In this document: positions 55,043 to 64,000 of the stretch, piece by piece
How the letters are laid out: each line of letters begins with the position of its first letter
Position numbering within the stretch: the first letter of the stretch is position 1
NCBI GenBank assembly: GCA_001599715.1
Contig: BCHU01000003.1
Coordinates: 1,426,001 to 1,490,000, forward strand
Direction of reading: 5' to 3'
Length of the DNA stretch: 64,000 nt
DNA from: Phaeotremella fagi
Lineage: Eukaryota > Basidiomycota > Tremellomycetes > Tremellales > Phaeotremellaceae
Notes under the pieces: model-generated
Told to the model about the DNA's origin: nothing
The model's input: the letters and a program-made list of their open reading frames with translations, nothing else
Database searches by the model: none
Program-made: the position numbers and the translations under genes

Positions 55043-56078
55043 ATGTCCCCAGTTATCGCTTTACTCAACCATTCCGGAAACGTCGGAAAACCATTCGCTG
55101 ACTATCTTTTCAAAATCAATGAACAAGGTAAAGCGAAAGTAATAATCCTTCACAGAAAGGAATCAAACCTATCCACCATTCCTGAAGGTATCGAAACTAG
55201 AGTCTTAGATCTTGAGAACGGTTCAGAAGAAGAGCTCAGTAAATCAATCGAAGGAGTCGAATATCTAATGTAAGTCTCCACATCCTCTGTTTGAGCAAAA
55301 CACTAATTCAAGGGAAAATAGATCCACACTCCCATCAGTTAAAACCACCCTCGAACAAAAGCTCATCCCCTCCCTGAAATCATCAGCTTCACTCAAACGC
55401 TTCTTCCCTTCTAGTTTCGGTACGAAATGGACTCCTAAAGAATTGGCTATACCAAGTCTAGCAATGCTTCGTGGTAAAGTGGAAACTATCGATAAATTGT
55501 CCGAAGCTGGCATACCGTTCACTGAGATTTTCGTTGGTTTGTTCGTCGAATTCGCTTTGGGTTATAAGTGAGTACAACGAAATTTTTTTCATGGATTGAG
55601 TTTCAACTGATTTCGGAGTTAGATTCTTGGGTAGTGATGTTGCAGGTAACAGTTTGGAGATTTATCGAGATTCTTTAACCAAACCTTTCAATCTTACGTG
55701 AGTCTCTAACGTATAACTCATAATCAATCAGTCACTAATCCTAAACTTAGTTCAATTCCAGACGTAGCCAAAGCCGTAATCTCATTAATCATAAACCAAA
55801 AACCTTTGAAACAGCACTACAACCTAATCCAATACCAACCCACAGGTCAAAATCTCATCCAACTATTCGAGAAACTCCATGATGGAAAGAAAACGACTGT
55901 TATACCTTATTCAGAGGAGACTGTTCAGAAGGATTTGAGTGCTGGCGGTATTCAGAGTCTTGGAGCTGGTTTACGTGTTAAATGGGGAACTGGGGAGTGG
56001 GGTTATGAAGGTCCATTGGAGGTTGGGGAGGGAGTTGAGGTTGTGGATTTCGAGGAGGTTGTTAGACGTTATTTGTAG
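55043..56078 (+). CDS. NmrA-like NAD(P)-binding protein
   Basis: Atypical short-chain dehydrogenase fold related to NmrA and isoflavone-reductase-like proteins; binds NAD(P) and may act as a redox sensor or reductase. Introns about 55270-55320, 55569-55620 and 55699-55748. The N-terminus is MSPVIALLNHSGNVGKPFADYL, in which the Gly-rich NHSGNVGKP replaces the usual GATGxxG; the next strand has KVIILHRKESNLS and the third VLDLEN. Later are SLKRFFPSSFGTKWTPKELA and PFTEIFVGLF, then FEEVVRRYL at the end. The usual catalytic YxxxK is not seen, so enzymatic activity is uncertain. Length about 290 residues. Confidence 0.8.
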
Positions 56079-56455
56079 TTGTCTACCTTTTAGTTAGTTG
56101 ACTTAAATATGGGAATGAAATAGATTGCTATCTTTGAATAACGGTTAGCAAGTCAAAAAAATGATTTCAGAAATCCTGTGTCAAGATTGCTTGATCCAAT
56201 TAATTCTGCAATTCGTTCAAGCAAGCGATCAGTAAGTGATCAGCTCATGAGATCATAGGATGAGTAAAAGTCAGAACCAGGTACCGGTGAGATCGAAACT
56301 CCAGCCCAAAATAGTGACCGACAATAGAGGGTGTAGGATTCCGGGTGAATAATTCTGACGAGATTCTTTTGCTCCTCATCAAGGCTTCAAACCCAACCCC
56401 TAATCATAGTCATATACACGGTGCATCAAACCCGTAACTGAGTCCCATAAATAAT
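56079..56455. other. Convergent intergenic region
   Basis: 377 bases between the stop codons of the NmrA-like gene and the L27a/L28 gene. Contains AAGCAAGCGATCAGTAAGTGATCAG (short direct repeat of GATCAG/GATCA) near 56220-56245. No gene recognised. Confidence 0.45.
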
Positions 56456-56474
56456 CTAAGCGACGAGCTTGACA

Positions 56475-56506
<32 letters not shown>

Positions 56507-57340
56507 GAGTTTAGAAACAAATCTAGCTTTAACGATGAATGGCTTGGCGACTCTTCCTTTACCGAGCTATAGATGGGATTGTGAGTTTGAGTTCATGAGT
56601 TGACATTTGAGCGCATCAACTCACTAATTTGAAGTGACCAAGTTGGACGAGGTCGATAACTGGGACGGTACCTTCTGGTGCGTCAACGTTGGCTTCGGGT
56701 AAGGAGATGAGCTAAGAGGTTTAAGTTAGTATGGAATATTATTTGCTATGGATATAGCTGCAACTCACTTTGTCGATGTTGATTGTTGGGCGGTAGTATT
56801 GGTTTCTGAGGAGATGGTAGTGTCTCATACCGACTTTACCGAAGTAACCTGGATGGTACTGAGAAGAGAGTTAGTATACTATCCTTTTGATAAATTTGCC
56901 AATCATGTTGAGAATCAAAAACGTTATCCTCCGTCTATCCTAACATTTTCGACTCCTTCCGACTTCCACTATGAGAATGAATTTGTCTCATCAACACCCT
57001 CATCCTTATCGACTAAGAGGTGGAATCATCCTCCATCCTAACGATTGTGAAATCCAAAATCCTTCCATCCACACCCTCCTAGATCTCAAATCAAATCCCC
57101 AATTCCAATTCACAATCCCTTCAAAACCCAATCCAAAGTCCATCCCAACCAAAACAATCCAAATCAAAAAATCCAAGAGTGAATAGACTATAGACTAACC
57201 TTATCGAAGTTAGTTCTGTGGTGATGTTGACCACCGGCAAGACCACGACCACCGGGATGCTTTCTGTGCTTTCCAACACGACCGTGACCGGCAGAAACGT
57301 GTCCTCTGTGTTTTCTGGTGTTCGACAATCTTGTAGGCAT
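56456..57340 (-). CDS. 60S ribosomal protein L27a/L28 (uL15)
   Basis: Ribosomal protein uL15 of the large subunit (human RPL27A, yeast RPL28). Start 57340 reads [20 protein letters not shown] and continues [20 protein letters not shown]; after the 341-base intron (56859-57199) come [20 protein letters not shown], then after two short introns [33 protein letters not shown] and [20 protein letters not shown], ending VVKLVA. About 148 residues. A 5'UTR intron (57341-57396) abuts the start codon. Divergent from GCN1. Confidence 0.96.
56859..57199 (-). other. Long first coding intron of uL15 gene
   Basis: GTTAGT donor at 57199 and CTCAG acceptor at 56859, 341 bases, against about 50 for most introns here. 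It is purine-rich on the coding strand. A TTGATGA box-C-like sequence occurs, but no CTGA box D, so a snoRNA is not supported. Confidence 0.75.
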
Positions 57341-57396
57341 CTGTTGAATTGATGTTAGTGAGTAGGATTGATGAGGAGGTTGATAGTTTAGCTTAC
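57341..57396 (-). other. 5'UTR intron ending immediately before the uL15 start codon
   Basis: GTAAGC donor at 57396 and CAACAG acceptor at 57341, so the ATG at 57340 is the first triplet of the next exon. Splicing therefore decides the whole leader directly ahead of the start. Confidence 0.7.
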
Positions 57397-57801
57397 CTTG
57401 AATAAGCCTTTTTAAATGAGGATATATGGTAGAAAGGTAAATTCGATGCACTCAATTATCGTTATACCAGAATCAGAGGGTGAGAAACTGTATTTCCGAA
57501 TTATCCGAGTGTGGCAGCCAAGGTTTACCCTTTTCATCGGAGTTAAGGAAATGCTTGTAAGCGATAGTTGCGATATCAGAAGATTTTGATTTCATATCTG
57601 AATATTTTTCTGATCAATTAAACGTTATTAATCCCGAGGTGTTTGTTTTCTCCACGTGGCAATTTAACGGCTCCGAGTCTTATTCGAATAGTGTTACCAT
57701 ACAAATCATCCCTCCCCCCCCCCTTCTCCTCTTCTCCTATAAGCTCTTTCACCATACCCGCACCACCTAAAACTCATAAAAAGCTTCAAGCTCAGCGCTC
57801 A
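57397..57801. promoter_or_regulatory. Divergent promoter region, uL15 and GCN1
   Basis: About 400 bases, holding the start regions of two translation genes. Includes a C-run (57711-57723) and pyrimidine-rich leader sequence upstream of the GCN1 start at 57802, and AT-rich sequence around 57590-57635. No gene recognised. Confidence 0.5.
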
Positions 57802-60800
57802 ATGCCAGCTAAAGCTAAAGTCGGCTCATGGCTAGAGAAAAACGGTTCATCAACCGCTGGTGCAGAAGCTTATGATTCATCTTCAACTGACGACGGAGAA
57901 GATGGGAGTGATAGTGATAGTGGTTCAGAATCTATACCCGCGAAGAGGAATAACCAATTAGACGATGATGACGATGATGAAGAAGAGATTGAGTTGAATG
58001 ACGATATTGATGGAGGTCGGGAGACTGATATTGATTGGGAGGTCGTTTTGCCTAAATTGAGATTGGCTTTGTCGGACAATAGTCAGAGGAAAAGGGAGGC
58101 TTTTGCTAGTAGATATCTATATGTTACGGGGAATTGTAAGTGTAATATCAATACCATCTGAATGTCACCTAATTTCATTGCAGCTCCTCCAACTTCTCAA
58201 ATTCCTCCTTTGATCTCTTTACTATTGGCTACACTTGGATCATTGACCGATATAAACGCTATCGAAACAGTTGTTGGAATCCTTACAAATCTGGTTATCA
58301 GAGATGAAGCTTTGGAAGGTTCAGAGAAATTGAATTTGGGAGATAAGCTGGTCAAATGGACTAGTCTCGAGGTTGAGAAGGTTTCAAGTCCTAGTAGAAC
58401 GTAAGTTCAATCTTGGATAAAATGTCCAAGTCTAACTTTAAATCAGTACCACAGCTGTTTCTTTATTACCTCATCTATTGTTGACAACGGCGTTACTTCA
58501 AACCTTCAAATCTTCTCGTCAATCAGCCGATCAATTCGTCACTTCTCAACAATTCTCCGATCTTGTTGTCAGCTTAGCTCTGGTTATCGACTCGATTGAA
58601 AGTAAAGGTACCAGTGGAAAGAGTAGTGCCAAATCATTCAGATTAATTCACGGTGCTAGGATCAGAGTTTGGAGGGCATTGAGAGGGGTGAGTCACTTCG
58701 ATGCGTATTGGTATGATCGATCTGACTCGATTTAGTATCAAAAGCAACTACCCAGCATCTTCAAAATCCTCTTGACTCGATCAACTGCCAGTCCCGCACG
58801 ATTTTCCGTGCTACTAAACCATGTTGTTGGAGTAGCACTGCGGTTGAAATCCTCCAAGAAAGAGAAAGAAGCTGGTTCGACCAGTCTTTCTGGAAGGCAA
58901 GTCGTCGAAGCTCAACAAGTAAGTGTGATCTTGAGAGATAAAAGGTCTACGCATTAATATCTAACCAGGACGCAATCATTACCTTCTACTCGACAAATAT
59001 CTTGAGTTCAAAGACCCCAGTACCTCGTCATTCTTCAGTGAGTTTGGCAAACATCACAGAGCTGATGAAACCCCAGTCATCCTTCTCTGAATTCATTCAA
59101 GAGTTCGTTTCATTCAAGATTCTATCAGAAACTTTGATACCTCAGGCTGAGAAAATGCTACTTCGATCACCTGAAACTGCCTTAGAGCGTGAGTTGGATC
59201 CTTGGTGATGACTGACGCGAAAACAGTCACTGCCGACCTGATTTCACAAACCCCGCACGATTTGTCTTCACTGATACCCGCCAAACTCGTTCCTGCCGTG
59301 CTTTCTGCTTCAAAATCGTCGAATGCTGATACAAGAGCGAAATCTATTGCACTTATGAAGGCGATCACTAAACATGTCAACGATCAATCAGTCCTCGCTA
59401 AATTGACCACCGAAATATTGGCTCTGCCGAAAACTGGCAAGACGACGAGTCCAGAACATCGTGCAGCTCTCTTCAGCATGATTTCCGCTCTACCACCATC
59501 CGATTCTGTTTCTCCAATTGTCGTAGAGACGTTACCGGCTTTGATTGGGAAGGAAGGAAACGAAGCCGCTCTTAATACTCTGTGTACAGCTTTGTCGTCT
59601 CATCTCGGCACAGTTCTTACTTCTCCAACGACAATACCTGCTACAACAGTTACAGCTCTCACTAAAGAACTGGTATCGACAAAGTTATCGACGCGAAGAG
59701 CTGTCATTAACTCAATCGGTTCGTCAATCTGGACAGTCTACACTGAATCCTCACAATTTTCCCCAACCGGTGTCAAATTCATCGATAGTCTTTTAACAGG
59801 ATTTGAAGCAAGTCTGAAGGCTGCATCAGCGAATCTTCCGGTTAACCCACCAGGATTCTTGGAAGGTTACGTCGTCGTCGCGTTGGCTTTAGGACCGTTG
59901 GCGAATTTGGATGCTGGGAAGAAACTCTTGAGTGGAAGTGGTATACAAGGATTGTTGGCCGTTTCACCTAAACCTAGTTTCATTCTCAACGAGAGGTCGT
60001 ATGGCAAACTACCGAGTATTGACGATGAGCGATGGTTGTTGAGAAGTTTGGAGGGCATCATTCTCGCAAACTCTGAGAAATTGGGACCTGAGGCTGTTAG
60101 GTAAGTGGCTACATTACATTTACGAAATCAGTGACTCATGAAGACTAGAATTGCTATTGGTCTCGCGTTGATTCATCTTGCTTTCGAGGCTAAGCATCAC
60201 GAAATCAGACGAGAAACTTTAGAAAGTATTACCAAGCTTTGCCGAACGACTCCAAAGATCACAAGCCGGGTTATAAGAGAAGCGTTGAAATCCTGGTTAA
60301 GAACTCAGGATGAATTGAAATCATCAGGGAAGAAACGAGTTAATGAAGACGGTGAAGATGGAGGTGTTGTTTCGAAATCCCGTGAAATAGGTCGCTTGTT
60401 ATCCGCAACCCTTGTTAGGGGTGATGGTATCGATCAAGGGATTCTCGAAGATATCGCTGTTGACTTTGTGGTTTTGGCTCATCATCCTGAAATCACTGAG
60501 GGCGCTCAAACATCGTGGATCGCTTTGGTACAATCGCTAGGTCTTGACCCTGCTGTTGTGGCTTTCGATAAACGAGTGAAGATTTTGAAACTCTTATGGG
60601 ATGCCGCTGCGACTCCTCCTGAGGTAAGCCGATCGTGTCGTTTTGATCCTAGGCTGACATGAAGCAGGATCCAAGACTGGCGGAAGCTGCATATCGAGCT
60701 ATAACAACACTCGCTTTCGTTTGTCCCCTTGTATACGTTGATGTCATCTTGGAGCAACTCAGAAGTGATTTGGATCCTTCTGGATTGGACTTCATTGATC

Positions 60801-63800
60801 TTGAGGAACGAGGGATATGGGAAACACCGGCTGACCAGCTATTCGTTGATGGTGAGTCCGCTTTACTGTCTTAAAGGTCTTCACTCACGTTTCTTTCAGT
60901 CCTTTCTGTGAAAAGAGAAACAGTTGAGAACAAAAACAGAAAAGACTACGCCACTGAAAAATGGGAGGAAGAAGTTCGAAATTCTTTAACTAAGAAAGCT
61001 CAAGTTTCTAAAACCCCAACTTCAAAAGCGGACAAGGCGTTGGTTGCAGCTCAATTAGCCAAGGAAGCGGACATTCGTTCGAAGATAGTAGTCGAACAAG
61101 CTAAACTCAGACGTGGACTAAATCTAATTGCCAGTTTAGCGGAGAGTAAAGCTACGGAAGTTACCCGTCATGTTGGGTTGTTTGCTGATTTGTTATTGAA
61201 ATCTGTGTTTGGCGCTGGATCCTTCTTGGTTAATGAACGTGCCTTCGAGGTTTTCTTGGTATGTCTCGGGGTCTTTTTGATCCTTACTAAGCTGATCCAC
61301 TGCAGTTATTGGGAAATTTAGCTTCTGAACGATTAAGTGCTTATAGACCTATGTTGGCTGCCGCTATTCTACGTGCTTTCGAAGCTCCTCTCGTCCCAGA
61401 AGATTATTCCCAGGAGCCAGTTGCTGGTAAGTTTCCCTTATCTCGGTAGAATGAATCGAATTTGATGGTATGAATAGACCTCGTTACTCGACTTTTACAT
61501 CAAGTCCATTTCATCGCTGAACAAACTCCACTCGATAGTACGACTTTTGGGTTTATTGCCATGCTACTAAGTCGAGTTGTTGCTAAAGGAGGTGTTGGTG
61601 TTGAATCGTCTCAAACGGAACAGGCTCAGGAGCAACTTACTTTGGTAGTTGGAATCATCGGTGCATGTTGTGGAGAGTGTAAGTTCTGATTTGACTTGAT
61701 CAGGCGCTGTGGACCACACTGACGACAATGTGTTTTAAGTCCAAGATGATGCTTATCCACGTCTGCAAACCATCAAAGACCTTTTCTTCGTTATCAACAA
61801 TTATTCGAAACTCTCCAAAGACGCTGCATCAGCTTTAATCGATCTTGGAGCTGCCATCAAAGATGTTGCTGATTCTGATGAGATCGCTGAACTTCTATTG
61901 GGTACTCTCTCGCAGGAGTCTAACGTTCGTGGATCAGCTTTACAGGCTTTGCAAGTAGGTTGTTTTTCTATTGTTGTTTTATCACAATTGATACATGATT
62001 CCAGCCCGTCGATTTGACAGATTTGGACTACTCGGTTGAACTCTGGATAGCCACACATGATGCGGATGAACAAAACGCAAACCTAGCTACGCATTTATGG
62101 GATGATAACGGTTTGGACATTCCTGAAGATTACCTCACTTCGCTCCTGGGATACTTGGGTGAGTATTCATAAAGAACATGGGATAATGTCTAACTAGAAG
62201 TAGATCACGACAGTTCAGCTGTTAGACTTAGTTGTGCTAAAGCTTTGGCCGACGCCGCTGAACACTGGCCGTCTCAAATTGAACCAACCTTGACTGGTCT
62301 CCAAGAACTTTACGTCGAAAAAGCTAAAGTTTTGCAACCGGAATACGATCGATTTGTAAGTAATATAATACTTGAATGTTACAATGGCTGACATCCGGTA
62401 GGGAATGGTCATTCCTGAATCTTTGAATCGTGCCGACCCCTTCGCAGTCAGAGTGGCAATTGCTGTTGCTGTAGGAAAGATGGCGCCCCTACTTCCACCA
62501 ACATCTGTTGCTCCTATCTTTGAATTCTTGGTCACTCAAGAAGCTCTTGGTGATCGCCATGCTGAAGTTCGAAGAGCTATGATCGACGCTGCTATCGCCA
62601 TTGTCGACTTACACGGTGGTAACGCTGTCAACAGCTTGATGAAAATGTTCGAAGATTATCTAGGTGCTTCGACTCCGTCATCTGAAACTGCTGATTATGT
62701 CAAGGAAGCTGTTGTCATTGTGAGTACTATTGAAGTTGGGGCGCTTTGTTGATATCTCGTTAGCTTTTCGGTAGACTCGCTCGTCATCTTGATTCAGAGG
62801 ATCCACGAATTCCACAAGTAGTCGATAGACTTGTTGAGGCTCTCAACACACCATCAGAAGTTGTTCAATCAGCAGTAGCTGATTGTTTACCTCCGTTGGT
62901 CTCGACCATGTCTGATGAAGTTGAATATCTCGTTGACAAACTGTTTTCGACTTTGACTACTGGTGCTAAATACGCTGGTAGACGTGGTGCAGCATACGGT
63001 CTCGCTGGTATCGTCAAAGGTCGAGGATTACAGGCATTGAAGGAATACGATTTGATTGAGAAACTACAGGAAGCGGCAGAAGATAAATCAGCTTATCAAT
63101 CTCGACAAGGAGCTTTGTTCGCTTTCGAAACTCTGTCTGCGACTTTGGGCAAAGTCTTCGAACCATACATCATTGCTATCATTCCTCTGCTTTTGTCCCT
63201 TTTCGGTGATGGTAACGCAGATGTTCGTGAGGCAACTCAAGATGCCTCTAGAGTTATCATGTCGAGAATATCCGGTCATTGTGTCAAGTTGATTTTACCG
63301 ACTCTGTTGGGTGGTTTGGAAGAGAAACAGTGGAGAACGAAGAAAGGTTCTATTGAGTTGTTGGGGTGAGTCATTTCAGGATGTATGGTTTGTATGCTGA
63401 CATTATTTAGTGCTATGGCTTTCTGTGCTCCTAAACAACTCTCCCTTTCTCTACCCACAATTATCCCTCAATTAACAGGTGTCATCAACGACTCCCATGC
63501 CCAAGTTAAATCAGCAGCCAATGCTAGTTTGAAACGCTTCGGTGAAGTTCTTAGTAACCCTGAGATCAAATCTATTCAATCTACTTTGATGAAAGCTTTG
63601 GCGGATCCGACTGCTCGTACCAACAACGCTTTGACTGCTTTGTTGAAAACGTCTTTCGAACATTATCTGGATGCTCCTTCTCTTGCTTTAGTCATGCCAA
63701 TTATCGATCGAGGGTTACGTCAAAGAAGTTCAGAGACCAAGAGGAAATCTGCACAAATCGTCGGTAACATGTAAGTTGGACTTTGATTCACTTGAAATGA

Positions 63801-64000
63801 ACTAACCCTCTTTAGGGCATCTTTAACGGAAGCTCGTGATCTCGTTCCCTACCTCAACGAACTAATGCCCTTGGTGCATGATGTACTAGTCGATCCAGTT
63901 CCAGAAGCAAGAGCAACAGCCGCCAAATCTCTTGGAACACTGGTTGAACGATTAGGTGAAATCAATTTCCCAGATTTGGTTAATCAACTTCTTCAAACTT
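57802..64000 (+). CDS. GCN1: GCN1, translational activator of GCN2 (3' end outside window)
   Basis: Giant HEAT-repeat protein that binds ribosomes with GCN20 and passes the uncharged-tRNA signal to the kinase GCN2; also senses colliding ribosomes. First Met at 57802: [17 protein letters not shown], then a very acidic stretch (Asp/Glu/Ser repeats, about 57890-58010), then HEAT-repeat helices such as [20 protein letters not shown] and ALKAPLA-like [14 protein letters not shown]. The GCN1 middle region is recognised in [33 protein letters not shown] segments, [20 protein letters not shown] EF3-linked part ([20 protein letters not shown]), and in AEEPSVAVRI-like [20 protein letters not shown] with [13 protein letters not shown] and [20 protein letters not shown], a diagnostic stretch. 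About 25 short introns fall in the window; the C-terminal HEAT array and the RWD-binding region are beyond 64000. Confidence 0.96.

Noticed and set aside
56859..57199. snoRNA in the uL15 intron
   Set aside because: A single TTGATGA-like sequence is present but no box D at a suitable place.
1..64000. CRISPR array, transposon or integrated virus
   Set aside because: No spaced direct repeats, no transposase, reverse transcriptase, integrase or viral protein in any frame that I could recognise. The tandem repeats are simple microsatellites.

Overview
The window is chromosomal DNA from a basidiomycete yeast-like fungus, most likely a Tremellomycete of the Cryptococcus/Kwoniella type. The evidence is densely packed genes broken by many short introns (about 37-65 bp, GT..AG, with CTNAC-like branch sites a few bases before the AG), short intergenic spacers, and protein families with a basidiomycete flavour (Clp1-like developmental regulator, F-box-like protein, secreted Cys-rich protein). 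The genus assignment is an inference from gene style and not from a search. I find 26 protein-coding genes, two of them cut by the window edges, and no rRNA, tRNA, CRISPR or transposon.

Left third (1-22.7 kb): a zeta-crystallin-like quinone oxidoreductase (5' part only), a Clp1-like sexual-development protein, the large nuclear cap-binding subunit (CBP80), a divergently transcribed HIT zinc-finger protein (box C/D snoRNP assembly type), conventional kinesin heavy chain divergent from Tudor staphylococcal nuclease, an isopenicillin-N-synthase-like dioxygenase, a PAS-kinase-type protein kinase, and an alpha/beta hydrolase.

Middle (22.7-48.4 kb): a long Ser/Pro-rich protein with a histone-fold-like N-terminal part, a mitochondrial transcription factor B / rRNA dimethylase-like protein, phosphopantetheine adenylyltransferase, mitochondrial intermediate peptidase, RNase P subunit RPP1, then a same-strand block of three genes with no spacers (a Tyr-rich membrane protein, a ~1,000-residue Ser/Pro-rich protein, and the GTPase GPN2), followed by RFT1, a bestrophin-like channel and METTL16-type RNA methyltransferase.

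Right third (48.4-64 kb): ribosomal protein L10 (uL16), then a looser segment with a secreted Cys-rich protein, an F-box-like protein and an NmrA-like oxidoreductase, then ribosomal protein L27a/L28 (uL15) divergent from GCN1, which runs off the right end.

Most genes are core RNA-processing, translation and mitochondrial functions and have no operon-like relation to each other. The exception worth attention is 34957-40657: the gene upstream of GPN2 splices so that its reading frame runs without a stop into the GPN2 start codon (1,006 codons ahead of it), and its own start codon overlaps the end of the next upstream gene by 14 bases.
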